A stretch of 64,000 nt of DNA from Lentilactobacillus parabuchneri DSM 5707 = NBRC 107865 (GCF_001435315.1 NZ_AZGK01000001.1:438491-502490), one strand, 5' to 3'. Positions 1 to 9,527 are shown, counted from the stretch's first letter. The notes: generated by a model not told the origin, from the letters alone. Made by a program: numbers and translations.

Positions 1-383
1 TAAGTGGCGTTGGTAATCTCGAAGATTGTCTGGTTAATATATTCTTCCATCTGGTCTCGTGACATGCCAGCCTTTTTGATAAACATCAGCGGATCATGGG
101 GTTCGCTTTGGTTGGCCAGCCGCATAGACAGAATTTTAATCTGTGGGGAATTCATGTACACTTCCCGCTTTCCCTTCAGTAAAACTACCTTGCCGGCCAC
201 AAACTCCTTGGCATTTTCGGGGGTTGCATCCCAAAATTTGCCGGAAATATCGCCTGATTTATCTTGAAACACCAGTGACAAAAACATGTTTCCATTCTTG
301 GCAACCCGCTTTTTGGCGTCCTTTAAGAGCACGTACATTTCAAACTGTTCATTCAACTTAACATCCATTAACTGCTTTGCCAT
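1..383 (-). CDS. yhaM: 3'-5' exoribonuclease YhaM, N-terminal part (runs off window)
   Basis: The N-terminal 127 codons of a gene that continues beyond the left edge. The ATG at 381-383 follows a strong GGAGG at 391-395. The visible part reads as an OB-fold nucleic-acid-binding domain, beginning MAKQLMDVKLNEQF and containing the segment VAGKVVLLKGKREVY. The HD phosphohydrolase domain that carries the nuclease activity in YhaM would lie outside the window. YhaM family members degrade RNA and single-stranded DNA from the 3' end in the cytoplasm. The gene begins only 11 bp after the stop of the YhaN-like gene, so it is probably the last or a later member of a yhaO-yhaN-yhaM operon read leftward. 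The assignment rests on the N-terminal sequence and this conserved neighbourhood. Confidence 0.8.
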   Translation of the reverse strand, partial: MAKQLMDVKLNEQFEMYVLLKDAKKRVAKNGNMFLSLVFQDKSGDISGKFWDATPENAKEFVAGKVVLLKGKREVYMNSPQIKILSMRLANQSEPHDPLMFIKKAGMSRDQMEEYINQTIFEITNAT

Positions 384-394
384 GAAACCACCTC

Positions 395-2980
395 CTAAAG
401 CTTACCCAAATCCAAGACCGTGCCGGCATCAAATTCACGCTCAAGATTAGCCGTAAAGTACAAAACTTGCGTCTGTTCACTCACCTGCTTAAGCATCTGG
501 TTTGCGGCGTGTCGTCTTGATTGGTCAAAATTAACAAATCCATCGTCAATCATGATTGGCATCGGGTATTGATCACTGAACCCAACCGCCATCGACATAA
601 TCAACGCTAAGTACAACTGTTCCATCGTCCCAGTTGAAAGCTCGTTAACTGGAAAACGGACGTCATCTTCTCTAACCACTGAAATCTCATTTTTGAAAAT
701 AATATCTTTATAAGCACCATTTGTCAAAGTTGCAAAGTATCTTTTGGCAAGTGTCAGTGTTTTAGGCAGTCGGCCCTTGCTGGCAATGTTCAACACAGCT
801 TGAATCCATTGAGACCCGAGTTTTAACGCAACGTAACGCTGAACGTTGTCAATAATTTCGGTCTGCTTATTGGCCAAGTCTTGTCGCAATTGATAGTACT
901 GGCCATTTTTAATCAACCCATTGATCTCAGTGTTTAACTGAGTGACTTTCTGGGTCAATCCATCAATCTGTTCACTAAGCGTTTGAACTTGCTGATTTTG
1001 GTTGACGACCAAATCATCAAGCGCCTTGGCATCAAGCTGATCGGGAATCTGAACCTTGGTTGCAGCAAGCTGCTGCTCAAAAATATGCTTTTGCTTTAAC
1101 TGGTCAACCAACCTTTTTTGAGCCTTGTATACCTGTTCAAATTCATCATCTGATTGGACTTTTCGATCATTTAAAAAGGCCGTTTTTTGTTTCGATAACG
1201 CGTCCTGTTCGTCCTTGAGATGTTGAATTGTGGTCTGCAAAGTAGCAAGTTGTGCTTGCTTTTGTTGATAGGCTGCCGCTAGTTTTTGCCACCGCTGAAC
1301 GGTTTGCGTAATTGTCATCAGCGCGTCGCTGGGCTTTGAGCGGTCAAATTTCAACCAATCTCCGGCAAATTGCCATTGATCAATGAATTGATTGTAAGTC
1401 GTCTGCTTATCATTGAGTTCTGCTTGTCGTTTTAACAATGTCTGCTGAAAGGTGGCAATCTGGCTGAGGCTCGCCTGCATGCCGATCCAGTTCTCTTCCG
1501 GAATACCAGCCAACCCAAACTGTTCGCTGATGGTGGCCAATTGTTGTTGAACCTGGCTTAATTGGCGATTTAACGCGTCAATATCGACGACAGGTGCCTC
1601 AGGTGTCACAGATTGACTCTGCTTGGCAACGTACCAACCCGCCCCTGCAGCCACAATTGCAAGCACAAAGCCGATCCACCCAAATGAGGTAAACAGACTA
1701 AGGATCACCCCTGCAACCAGTAATGCCCCGGCAATTCCGTAATAAATCAAGCCGGTATGTGACTGTGGTTGCTCCGGTTGATGAGCCCGTCGTTTTTGCG
1801 ACTGATTAATTTGGTCGGTTAGATTTTGCTGGGTGCGTAACAGGTCGTTAACCTGATTTAATTCATCAGCGGAAAGAGCCTTTGGAATCTCACCTTTAGC
1901 ATTGTGAGCAACAGCCTCACTTTGATCAGTTAACTGTTTGGCAGCTTCGGCAACCTGTTGCTGGGCAGTTTCAACCTGATAGCCTAAATTTGACTGACTC
2001 GCGAGTTGGCCATATAACCGATCGATGCGTTCCTGGTGGCTCTCGTAAAACGCTTGTCCAGGGGTCTTGGAAATGCCAGCCTGGCGCTTCGCATACTCAG
2101 CTTGCTTTTCGGACAATTGATTGGCCTGAGCTGCTAATTTAAGCTTTAAATCGTTGAAATCAGTATGATCATCATCTGAAAAGCCTTTTCTTATCTTGGA
2201 TTCATTGACCCCTTCCAACTGAGCCAGCTGATTAACAACCGGTATCAAAGATTGTAATTGGCGATTTTTTCCAAGTTCATCAGAGGCAGTTTTGCGTTGT
2301 TCCTGCAGCCGCGCCAACTGGTCCCGGGATTCTTTTAGTTGCTGTTGCAGGTCTTGGTAATGGGGAAAGTCATCTCGGGCATCTCGTACCTGGCTTTCCA
2401 ATTTTTTATAATCGGCAATCTGGACGTTAATCTCTTTAGTCCGACCTCGAGGTGCATAAATGCCGGCCGAATCCTTATCTAATTGATCTTGCAGTCCCAT
2501 CCAATCATTGGCCCCGGCAACACCAATTGACTGAATGCGAGTTGCCAATTCGCTTCTCCCCATCTTGTAGAATTCACTTTGATTTACATCGCCAAAATAA
2601 AACAATTGATCATAGGTTGTTCGATCAATCGGCCCAATCAGGTTCTGATAATCAGTTTCAGTTAATTCCGTATCGTTATCTAAATCATAAAACTTAACCG
2701 TTCCGCCGTACTTTAAGCCGGTTCGAACAATCTTATAGGTATGCTGATTGGCAGAGAAGGTAATTTCTCCCCCATATGGTGCATTACCCTTTGGCTGGTA
2801 TTGACCATGAATCGAATGCTTTTTATCAGTAAATCCAAATAAGATTCCTTTGATAAAGGCGATGATCGTGCTTTTTCCGGCTTCGTTAGGACCATACACA
2901 ACCTGAAGAGGATCTTGAATCGTGATCTGCTGGTCGATCCACTGGCCGAAGCCATAGATATTGAGCGCTTTAATAATCAC
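395..2980 (-). CDS. yhaN: YhaN-like AAA family ATPase (SbcC/SMC-type)
   Basis: An 861-residue SMC/RecN-type ATPase. The Walker A motif GPNEAGKST is at about residues 30-38. Long coiled coils rich in Gln and Leu fill most of the middle. The C-terminus has the ABC signature region (LSTGTMEQLYLAL) and Walker B (PMPIMIDDG). A strongly hydrophobic stretch of about 45 residues near residues 410-455 interrupts the coiled coil and looks like two membrane segments. A soluble SbcC would not be expected to have that, but it fits the YhaN family. The start overlaps the stop of yhaO by 4 bp (ATGA), so the two are probably translationally coupled. The presumed role is to partner the YhaO nuclease in DNA end or break processing. 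That function is inferred from family membership, not from the sequence. Confidence 0.85.
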   Translation of the reverse strand: MIIKALNIYGFGQWIDQQITIQDPLQVVYGPNEAGKSTIIAFIKGILFGFTDKKHSIHGQYQPKGNAPYGGEITFSANQHTYKIVRTGLKYGGTVKFYDLDNDTELTETDYQNLIGPIDRTTYDQLFYFGDVNQSEFYKMGRSELATRIQSIGVAGANDWMGLQDQLDKDSAGIYAPRGRTKEINVQIADYKKLESQVRDARDDFPHYQDLQQQLKESRDQLARLQEQRKTASDELGKNRQLQSLIPVVNQLAQLEGVNESKIRKGFSDDDHTDFNDLKLKLAAQANQLSEKQAEYAKRQAGISKTPGQAFYESHQERIDRLYGQLASQSNLGYQVETAQQQVAEAAKQLTDQSEAVAHNAKGEIPKALSADELNQVNDLLRTQQNLTDQINQSQKRRAHQPEQPQSHTGLIYYGIAGALLVAGVILSLFTSFGWIGFVLAIVAAGAGWYVAKQSQSVTPEAPVVDIDALNRQLSQVQQQLATISEQFGLAGIPEENWIGMQASLSQIATFQQTLLKRQAELNDKQTTYNQFIDQWQFAGDWLKFDRSKPSDALMTITQTVQRWQKLAAAYQQKQAQLATLQTTIQHLKDEQDALSKQKTAFLNDRKVQSDDEFEQVYKAQKRLVDQLKQKHIFEQQLAATKVQIPDQLDAKALDDLVVNQNQQVQTLSEQIDGLTQKVTQLNTEINGLIKNGQYYQLRQDLANKQTEIIDNVQRYVALKLGSQWIQAVLNIASKGRLPKTLTLAKRYFATLTNGAYKDIIFKNEISVVREDDVRFPVNELSTGTMEQLYLALIMSMAVGFSDQYPMPIMIDDGFVNFDQSRRHAANQMLKQVSEQTQVLYFTANLEREFDAGTVLDLGKL

Positions 2981-4218
2981 TTGTCGCCGTCCTCCTTGTC
3001 GTATTCGTTAACCACATTTTCGCGCAGAATTGCACTGGCAGTATCAAAAACTGATTGCTTAATGTCGGTCTGATTTAATTCATCTTTGATAAAGGCCGGT
3101 TGTTTGTCAAATGCTTTTAAAATTTGATTATAGGCATCGTCTGTGAGGGTTTCATCCCTGGCTTGATTAAAATATGTCTGATCAATCGCACTATAAACAA
3201 CGTTTTTCTCCACTGGCGCCTTAAGGGATGTCACCCAACAATTGAGCTGACGCCATTTATCACGGTTAATTTGTTGAATGGCGTCAAGCAACTCACCAGA
3301 AGCAATTTGACCCAACAGCTCTGAATCAAGTTGCTGATCGCTTTTTAGTTGAAGCCTTAAGAGGTGCAACTGGTCAAAATGTTGATCGGCTAACTGGCTC
3401 ATAATCAATTCCGCAAGCTGTTTAACTGGTTGCTGAGCGACCGAAACGGCCATAAAATCCCAAATAATTGGCGCAGTTGACTGGAAGTGAGATGTCAGTT
3501 GGCCGCCATCACTTTCAACCAACAGAAATCCTTTTTCACCAGTTTCGTTGATGTGACGTCCCTGAGTATTGCCGGAATAGTTAATGGTGCCTTGTTTATT
3601 AAGTGCCTGTCGCTTGTGAATGTGTCCAAGGGCCCAGTAGTCGTACCCCTTTTCTTCAAGCTGATTAAGCGTAAACGGTGCATAGTTGGCTTCAGGAGAA
3701 TTTAAGGTACTGAGACTTCCATGCAGCATGCCGATATTCCAAGTTGCATCAGAAAAGGCTTGCGGATAGTCTTGAATCATCGGATCCGTAATCCACTGCT
3801 TATCAAAACTAAATCCACTAATTGCCACGACTTGACCGTTTTCTAGTCGATATTTCTTAGTCTCTACCTGGTTGGAAAAAACGTGGGTGTTATCCGGGTA
3901 GCCAAAGGATGATGGATCAGCGGTGGAATAATCGTGATTTCCAAAACTGATAAAGGCATCAATCTCATGGTCCTTTAGTCGGTTTAATTGGGCCATCAAG
4001 AATGCATCGGCAGCCACACTGCGTTCCTCGCGATCAAATAAATCCCCGACCAACAAAACAAAATCCACTTGATCATTAATCGCTTCATCAATAATTTTTT
4101 GAAACGAATCAAAAGTGGACTGGTGAATTTTCTCCCAAAGGTCATCTGGAAGCGAATGATTCTTAAGCCCTAAAAATGGGCTGTCCAAATGTAAATCTGC
4201 TGTATGAATGAATTTCAC
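2977..4218 (-). CDS. yhaO: YhaO-like metallophosphoesterase (SbcD/Mre11-type DNA exonuclease)
   Basis: A 413-residue calcineurin-like phosphoesterase with all the usual metal-binding motifs: HTADLHLDSP at the N-terminus, VGDLFDRE, GNHDYS, MLHGS and GHIHKRQ. The start is GTG at 4216-4218, preceded by GGAGG with 8-nt spacing. Members of this family act with a YhaN/SbcC-type ATPase as a nuclease on DNA ends or hairpins. The gene leads the leftward yhaO-yhaN-yhaM cluster and is separated from the next gene upstream by a terminator. The C-terminal third has no clear catalytic motif and probably contacts YhaN. Confidence 0.88.
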   Translation of the reverse strand: MKFIHTADLHLDSPFLGLKNHSLPDDLWEKIHQSTFDSFQKIIDEAINDQVDFVLLVGDLFDREERSVAADAFLMAQLNRLKDHEIDAFISFGNHDYSTADPSSFGYPDNTHVFSNQVETKKYRLENGQVVAISGFSFDKQWITDPMIQDYPQAFSDATWNIGMLHGSLSTLNSPEANYAPFTLNQLEEKGYDYWALGHIHKRQALNKQGTINYSGNTQGRHINETGEKGFLLVESDGGQLTSHFQSTAPIIWDFMAVSVAQQPVKQLAELIMSQLADQHFDQLHLLRLQLKSDQQLDSELLGQIASGELLDAIQQINRDKWRQLNCWVTSLKAPVEKNVVYSAIDQTYFNQARDETLTDDAYNQILKAFDKQPAFIKDELNQTDIKQSVFDTASAILRENVVNEYDKEDGDK

Positions 4219-4249
4219 AATGCCGTCCTCCCTAATATATATGTACGTA

Positions 4250-4287
4250 AAAACGCCGAATTAGATTTAAAACTAATTCCGGCGTTT
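4250..4287 (-). terminator. Rho-independent terminator after the YlbF-family gene
   Basis: An inverted repeat (arms near 4252-4264 and 4273-4285) reads AACGCCGGAATTAG ... CTAATTCGGCGTT on the minus strand, followed by a run of five T. It lies 8 bp after the YlbF-family stop and ahead of yhaO. Confidence 0.85.
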
Positions 4288-4294
4288 GTTTTGA

Positions 4295-4639
4295 TTATGA
4301 GCGGTAAAGATCACTGATGGGCTTCGTGACTGTTTCGTTGATATCGGACAATAGTTCGCTAAGTGCTTTTTCTTTGGTCATCAGTGCGGAGATCAGCTGA
4401 CTTTCGCGCATCTTTCCGGCAATTGCTTGAATATTTGAAATTTCATCTTGGGTTGGCTGAACGCCCTGCATTTGTTTTTGCTGCAAAGCTTGTTGTGCCT
4501 GTTGAAAATCATTGAAGACTTTGTAGTCATCAAGATTGCCCTTCAGATTATCATACGCTTGCTGGATTTCAGTGAATTCATCCGAAGCGATCAATTCTGT
4601 TTGTAATTGGTTCACGGTGGCAGTCATTTTTTCATTCAT
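4295..4639 (-). CDS. YlbF/YmcA-family protein
   Basis: A 114-residue, mostly helical protein. An upstream in-frame extension exists, but the ATG at 4637-4639 is chosen because AGGGGA sits 9 nt ahead of it. It contains the charged helical sequence expected of the YlbF/YmcA/YheA family (for example FTEIQQAYDNLKGN and KVFNDFQQAQQALQ). In Bacillus, relatives form complexes affecting RNase Y-dependent RNA processing and development. Lactobacilli usually carry one or two copies of unknown role. It follows the penicillin-binding protein gene by about 70 bp and probably shares its transcript. Confidence 0.75.
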   Translation of the reverse strand: MNEKMTATVNQLQTELIASDEFTEIQQAYDNLKGNLDDYKVFNDFQQAQQALQQKQMQGVQPTQDEISNIQAIAGKMRESQLISALMTKEKALSELLSDINETVTKPISDLYRS

Positions 4640-4711
4640 TAAATATATTCCCCTAACTATTGATTTATTTAAGTTTAACACATTCCTGGAATCGCTTCTC
4701 GGTTATCTGGT

Positions 4712-6799
4712 TTAATGTTTGAACCAGCTCTTGGCATCATTGATAAGGTCCTTAGCTTTTTGGCTAATTTCATTACCATACTTGTTGGTTTTCTTCTGAA
4801 TCGTATCCCATAAGTTATCATTGGTGTTCTCACTTTGGACAATTGATTGGGCATCCTTCGTGTTGAAGCTTGAATTCTTGGTGTACGGCAGCATGGTCTG
4901 CATTTCGTTCTTAAACAACGGGCCGACACCGGTACCACTTAAATTCTCCAAGTGATGGGCCTGACTCGTGCTATCGAATCCCTCCCAAGTTGCCACAACC
5001 AGGTCCGGCGTATACCCAATAATCCATTTATCCTTGGTTGCGTCCGAAGAACCCGTATTGTCTGCTTCCGTGCTACCGGTTTTTCCGGCGACTGAATAGC
5101 CATACGGTTTGGCATCAACACCGGTTCCATTGTTAAAGACGCCGAGCATCATACTGGTCATTTGTTTGGCAACTGAAGACGACATAATCTGCCTGCCTTC
5201 CTGCTTGGCCGTATTGTCGACGACAACTTTGCCAGTAGAATCAACAATCTTTCGAATGTAAAACGGCTTGACGATCTTTCCGCCGTTGGCAAATGCCGTA
5301 TAGGCGCCGGCCATTTGTTGTGGCGAGACACCTCCGGAAAGGCCACCCAGTGCCAACGCCAGGTTCTTGTCCTTTTTCGTAACCGGAATGTTAAAGTCCT
5401 TAACCGATTCATAACCACGATTGACCCCAATTTGATTCAGCAACCAAACCGCCGGGGCATTCATACTCTGCGCCAGCGCCTCGTACATTGGGACTTTGCC
5501 CTGATAGACGTTGTTGTAGTTCTTCGGGGTATAGTGATTAGTCCCGTACGACTTCTTCTTGTCGACCAATTCGGAATCAAATTTATAGCCGGCTTCCAAT
5601 GCAGGGGTATAAACGGCCAATGGCTTCATAGTGGATCCGGGTTGCCTTCGAATCTGGGTCGCTCGATTATAGCCACGGAATACGTGTTTCCCTCGACCAC
5701 CAACAACCGCAGTGACGCCCCCAGTTGTCGGTGAGACACCAATCGAAGCGGCTTGAACTTCGGTCCCGTCAGACGCATTGGCTGGGAACAGCGCATTATT
5801 ATCAAAATTGGTCTGCATTGCCTTTTGTTGTGATTGATTTAAATTCGTGTAAATTCGGTACCCTCGGTTCATGATTTCCGATTCAGTCATTCCATACTTG
5901 CTGATGGCCTCATCAATCACAGCGTCAAAGTAATACGGGTAGCGATAACCATCTTTACGAACATACGTATCACGAAGCGTAATCGGCGTCTTTTTGTAAT
6001 AGTTTGCTTGGGCTTGCGTGAGCTTATGGTTTTCAACCATTAATTGCAATACGACGTTTCGCCGCCATTTAGCAGCCTTTGGGTGGTCAATTGGGTTATA
6101 TGCACTCGGCGATGTCAACATCCCTGCCAATACTGCAGAATCCGGCACTGAAAGGTCAACGGCATTTTCACCAAAATACTTTTGAGCTGCATCTTGAACA
6201 CCCCAAACACCATTTCCAAAGTAGGCGTTGTTCAAATACATCGTCAAAATTTCATTCTTGGAATAGACATTTTCGACTTGAATCGAAAGAAACAGCTCCT
6301 TGAGTTTTCGAGTCATGGTCTGCTCCTGAGACAGGTAGGCATTCTTGACCAATTGTTGTGTCAGCGTACTTCCCCCACCACTAATGTAATCGCGGTGTAA
6401 AAGCTTGTTTTTGACCAACAAGAGCATTGCCCTGGCAATTCCTTTAAATGAAAATCCATATTCATGGTAAAAATTACGATCTTCGGTAGATAAGACGGCC
6501 TTTGGCACATTTGCGGAAACCTGATTAAGATGGACATAGGTTCCCTTTTGGGCATATAGTTCGCCAGCCTTTTTATTATTAACGTCAAAAATTTCAGTTG
6601 TCTTGGAGAGTGATGATTCAAGGTTTTGAACATGGGCAGTTTTGGCTAGAAATACCATGTAGGTACTGGTTACCAACGAAACACTCAAAAAGACAATAAC
6701 CAGCCATTTAACCAGATGAAATCTTCGACAAAACCGGTTGAACTTTTTAAAAAAAGAACCGACCGATTTTCTGAACGATTTGGTTGAATTGTTGTTCAT
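4712..6799 (-). CDS. Class A penicillin-binding protein (glycosyltransferase/transpeptidase)
   Basis: A 695-residue bifunctional peptidoglycan synthase. A cytoplasmic basic N-terminus precedes one membrane anchor at about residues 31-52. The GT51 glycosyltransferase domain follows, with catalytic Glu106 in EDRNFYHEYG and the GGGSTLTQQL motif. The transpeptidase domain has the nucleophile in STMK (Ser389), SMN (445-447) and KTGS (573-576). All three penicillin-binding motifs are intact, so the enzyme should polymerise and cross-link glycan strands outside the membrane. The start has AAAGGAG upstream. It is closest in plan to the PBP1A/2A group. Which of the class A paralogues it is cannot be decided here. 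Confidence 0.93.
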   Translation of the reverse strand: MNNNSTKSFRKSVGSFFKKFNRFCRRFHLVKWLVIVFLSVSLVTSTYMVFLAKTAHVQNLESSLSKTTEIFDVNNKKAGELYAQKGTYVHLNQVSANVPKAVLSTEDRNFYHEYGFSFKGIARAMLLLVKNKLLHRDYISGGGSTLTQQLVKNAYLSQEQTMTRKLKELFLSIQVENVYSKNEILTMYLNNAYFGNGVWGVQDAAQKYFGENAVDLSVPDSAVLAGMLTSPSAYNPIDHPKAAKWRRNVVLQLMVENHKLTQAQANYYKKTPITLRDTYVRKDGYRYPYYFDAVIDEAISKYGMTESEIMNRGYRIYTNLNQSQQKAMQTNFDNNALFPANASDGTEVQAASIGVSPTTGGVTAVVGGRGKHVFRGYNRATQIRRQPGSTMKPLAVYTPALEAGYKFDSELVDKKKSYGTNHYTPKNYNNVYQGKVPMYEALAQSMNAPAVWLLNQIGVNRGYESVKDFNIPVTKKDKNLALALGGLSGGVSPQQMAGAYTAFANGGKIVKPFYIRKIVDSTGKVVVDNTAKQEGRQIMSSSVAKQMTSMMLGVFNNGTGVDAKPYGYSVAGKTGSTEADNTGSSDATKDKWIIGYTPDLVVATWEGFDSTSQAHHLENLSGTGVGPLFKNEMQTMLPYTKNSSFNTKDAQSIVQSENTNDNLWDTIQKKTNKYGNEISQKAKDLINDAKSWFKH

Positions 6800-6931
6800 A
6801 CGGATACTCCTTTGATGAATACTTCAATATTGTATCATATCTGGAAAAAGCCGGATTTTTACCTGAATAAATTTAACCAGGACTTAAAGAAACTGCCGTC
6901 ATTTGGTCATAAACAAGTCATTTTGGACATT

Positions 6932-6963
6932 AAAAAGCCGAAGCAAGACTGCTTCGGCTTTTT
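6932..6963 (-). terminator. Terminator after argS
   Basis: The hairpin AAGCCGAAGCA ... TGCTTCGGCTT is flanked by A and T runs on both sides, so it could act in both directions. It lies 18 bp downstream of the argS stop. Confidence 0.9.
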
Positions 6964-6980
6964 AATTGAACGTCAGTGAT

Positions 6981-8672
6981 TTACATTGCGTCTGGTGCCT
7001 TAACTCCTAATAGGTTAAGTGATTCTTTCAAGACAATTGAAACTGCCTTGACGAGTGACAAACGGGCACCCAATTGATCATCTTCAACCAAAATCTTTGA
7101 GTGGGCATAATACTTATTGAACGCTTTAGCCAGTCTCAATGCATACTTGGCAACTTCAGAAGGTTCGAAGTCCTTGCATGCACTTTCGATGACTGTTGGG
7201 AAGTCCTTTAACGCAGTAACAGTTTCCCACGCTGCAGGGTCATCAAGGCGTTTGTCGGCACCATGAAGGTCAATGTCGCCAGCCTTTCTTAAAATGCTTT
7301 CAGCACGCGCGTGTGAGTATTGAACGTATGGTCCGGTCTCACCTTCAAAGCGTAATTGGTCTTCCAACACAAAGTCGATGTTGTTGGTCCGTTCGTTCTT
7401 TAAATCGCCAAAGATAATGGCGCCGACACCAACTTCCTTGGCCACTTCGTCTTTGTTTGGCAAATCAGGATTCTTGGCTTCAATTTGCTTCTTAGCCAAG
7501 TCAATAGCGTCTTCCAAAACCTGATCAAGTAAGATGATCCGTCCTGAACGAGTTGACAATTTTTTACCATTAACGGTGATCAGACCAAATGGAATATGAT
7601 GGAGATTTTCAGCTGATGGCAAGCCCATTTCGAGCAAAACAGCCTTTAATTGTTGGAAGTAATAGGTCTGTTCAGAACCAACAACATACAAGTTCATGGC
7701 AGGCTTATAAGTTCGGTCACGATAAATTGCTGTCGCAATATCACGGGTGATGTAAAGCGTTGCGCCATCACTCTTTAAAATCAGTGCAGGATTTAAATTA
7801 TACTTATCCAACTTAACAACTTGCGCACCTTGAGATTCCTGAAGCAATCCCTTGTCCTTGAGGATCTGAATTCCTTCATCCATCTTATCGTTATAGAAGG
7901 CTTCACCGTTGTATGTGTCGAAGGTAACGCCCAATTTTTCGTAAATCTTGTTGAATGACTCAAGAGAAACCTTACGGAACCACTTCCAGAGGAAGACTTC
8001 TTCTTCGTTGCCCTCTTCAAGCTTCTTGAAGGTTTCACGGGCTTCATCATCCAACTCTGGGTGTTCTTTGTCTTCTTGATGGAATTTAACGTAATATTTA
8101 ACTAAGTTGTTGATTGGGTCTTTTTTGACATCTTCCTCATTGCCCCACTTTTTGTAGGCAACAATTAATTTACCAAATTGTGTTCCCCAGTCACCCAAGT
8201 GATTATCTTTGATTGGATGATAACCGTTCTTAACTAAAATTTTGGCAATTGAATTTCCAATCACCGTTGAGCGCAGGTGGCCCATTGAAATGGGTTTGGC
8301 AATGTTAGGTGATGACATATCAATTGGGACGTTACCGCCCTTACCGTTGTCATTTTGACCATATGCGGCCCCTTCTTCAAGCACTTCATTCAAAATTTCA
8401 TTGCTGAAATTGCCCTTGTCCAAGAAGAAGTTGATGTAAGCACCCTTTGCTTCAACCTTTTCGTATGAAGTCTGGTCGATTTTAGCAACCAATTCTTCAG
8501 CAATCTGATTAGGTGCCTTGTGGAAAACTTTTGCTAATGAAAATGCGGGGAATGCCAAATCACCCATTTGAAGCGTCTTTGGCTTTTCAAGCTTTTCATA
8601 AACCTCTGCTGATGACATTTCGTCGTTTAAGACACTTAAAATTGAATTTGTAACCTGTGCTTTGTAGTCCAT
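6981..8672 (-). CDS. argS: Arginyl-tRNA synthetase
   Basis: A 563-residue class I synthetase that charges tRNA-Arg with arginine in the cytoplasm. The HIGH-like motif appears in PISMGHLRST, and the KMSKS-equivalent region is KKLSTRSG. The N-terminal Arg-tRNA additional domain and the C-terminal helical anticodon-binding domain (DLHGADKRLDD to the end LLGVKAPDAM) are present. The start ATG at 8670-8672 is preceded by GGAGG. An in-frame start 11 codons upstream is rejected because it lacks a ribosome binding site. A T-box leader precedes the gene and a terminator follows it, so it is probably transcribed alone. Confidence 0.96.
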   Translation of the reverse strand: MDYKAQVTNSILSVLNDEMSSAEVYEKLEKPKTLQMGDLAFPAFSLAKVFHKAPNQIAEELVAKIDQTSYEKVEAKGAYINFFLDKGNFSNEILNEVLEEGAAYGQNDNGKGGNVPIDMSSPNIAKPISMGHLRSTVIGNSIAKILVKNGYHPIKDNHLGDWGTQFGKLIVAYKKWGNEEDVKKDPINNLVKYYVKFHQEDKEHPELDDEARETFKKLEEGNEEEVFLWKWFRKVSLESFNKIYEKLGVTFDTYNGEAFYNDKMDEGIQILKDKGLLQESQGAQVVKLDKYNLNPALILKSDGATLYITRDIATAIYRDRTYKPAMNLYVVGSEQTYYFQQLKAVLLEMGLPSAENLHHIPFGLITVNGKKLSTRSGRIILLDQVLEDAIDLAKKQIEAKNPDLPNKDEVAKEVGVGAIIFGDLKNERTNNIDFVLEDQLRFEGETGPYVQYSHARAESILRKAGDIDLHGADKRLDDPAAWETVTALKDFPTVIESACKDFEPSEVAKYALRLAKAFNKYYAHSKILVEDDQLGARLSLVKAVSIVLKESLNLLGVKAPDAM

Positions 8673-8703
8673 TAATGTTCCCTCCGTCTGTCTATAAATA
8701 TAC

Positions 8704-8895
8704 AAAAAAACTCTTACAAAATAATTGCAAGAGACGAGTAAACCCGCGGTACCACTCTATTTGATAAAAGTATCCACTCAAAGTATTAAATTATTATTCT
8801 AAAAAGCGCGCTTCGCTGACTGAACTTTCCGGCTCACACCCTCCCGGAATCGCTGTCTATTCAGTAACCAGCTACTGTTCTTTTATCATTGAATA
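8704..8895 (-). promoter_or_regulatory. T-box leader of argS
   Basis: On the minus strand the leader has an AGTA-type stem I start, a distal loop (GATTCCGGGAGGGTGTGAGCC) and the T-box sequence GAGTGGTACCGCGG (complement of 8744-8757). An intrinsic terminator follows, CTCTTGCA ... TGTAAGAG plus a T run, at about 8704-8733. A CGC triplet in GAAGCGCGC (about 8806-8812) sits where a specifier is expected and would encode Arg. Uncharged tRNA-Arg should favour antitermination and argS expression. The motif and terminator are clear; the specifier is a manual reading. Confidence 0.85.
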
Positions 8896-8983
8896 AATAT
8901 AATGTTCATTGTGTATGATAACTTGTTAACACAGTTGATGTCAACAATTATTGTCAGTCCTAGTACCTATCAAACTGGCACTA

Positions 8984-9054
8984 AGCGGGTAACGGGAATC
9001 GGACCCGCGACGCAAGCTTGGGAAGCTTGTGTTTTACCACTAAACTATACCCGC
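8984..9054 (-). tRNA. tRNA-Gly (anticodon CCC)
   Basis: A 71-nt cloverleaf. The acceptor stem is GCGGGTA/TACCCGC with discriminator T and no encoded CCA. The D-arm is GTTTAGTGGTAAAAC. The anticodon stem CAAGC/GCTTG encloses loop TTCCCAA, giving anticodon CCC. The T-arm contains GGTCCGATTCC. It stands alone on the minus strand between the argS leader and the YisL-like gene. Confidence 0.93.
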
Positions 9055-9180
9055 ATAACAAAAACAATTATATCATTTTAAATTATCTTTGTCATAAAGA
9101 TTTGTAATCTCTAAAGAAATTTAGAAAAGATTGCTTTTTTGATCAAAATTCATAATACTTAACAGTAAGAGGTGATTGGG

Positions 9181-9519
9181 ATGTGGATTATTCTAAACTA
9201 TAGCTGCTGGGCAATTTTGTTCGTTAATTTTATCTGGGGACTCACCCGGTCAATCAAAAAACACGTGATTGACTCGATGATGATCGCCAGATTATTTTAC
9301 TGGATCATTGTCATCAGCCAAGTGGTTATCTCGCTTCGTTCATTTCACCGTCACCCGTTGCTGGTGGTAATTGGTGCCCTTGTTACCTTGGGTGTCATTG
9401 CCCTTTCAGAAACTGCGTATGGCAGAAAACAAGATGTGAATTACAGTCCAAAGCTCATGTGGTGGCTATTGCTGGCGACACTGCTTGCGATTTGGGTTCA
9501 AACACTGGTCAACTATTAA
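9181..9519 (+). CDS. YisL-family (DUF1516) membrane protein
   Basis: A 112-residue protein with about four hydrophobic segments and the conserved segment MMIARLFYWIIVISQ, matching the small membrane family represented by Bacillus YisL. Its function is unknown. The ATG at 9181 is used because AGAGGTGA ends 5 nt upstream; a GTG three codons earlier overlaps that ribosome binding site. The gene converges on the racemase gene with an 8-bp gap and no terminator between them, so the two transcripts could overlap at their 3' ends. Confidence 0.7.
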   Translation: MWIILNYSCWAILFVNFIWGLTRSIKKHVIDSMMIARLFYWIIVISQVVISLRSFHRHPLLVVIGALVTLGVIALSETAYGRKQDVNYSPKLMWWLLLATLLAIWVQTLVNY

Positions 9520-9527
9520 TAAGTTGG

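Noticed and set aside
5315-5734. Long rightward open frame (139 codons)
   Set aside because: It lies wholly inside the penicillin-binding protein gene on the other strand, which has intact motifs, and it has no ribosome binding site or recognisable sequence.
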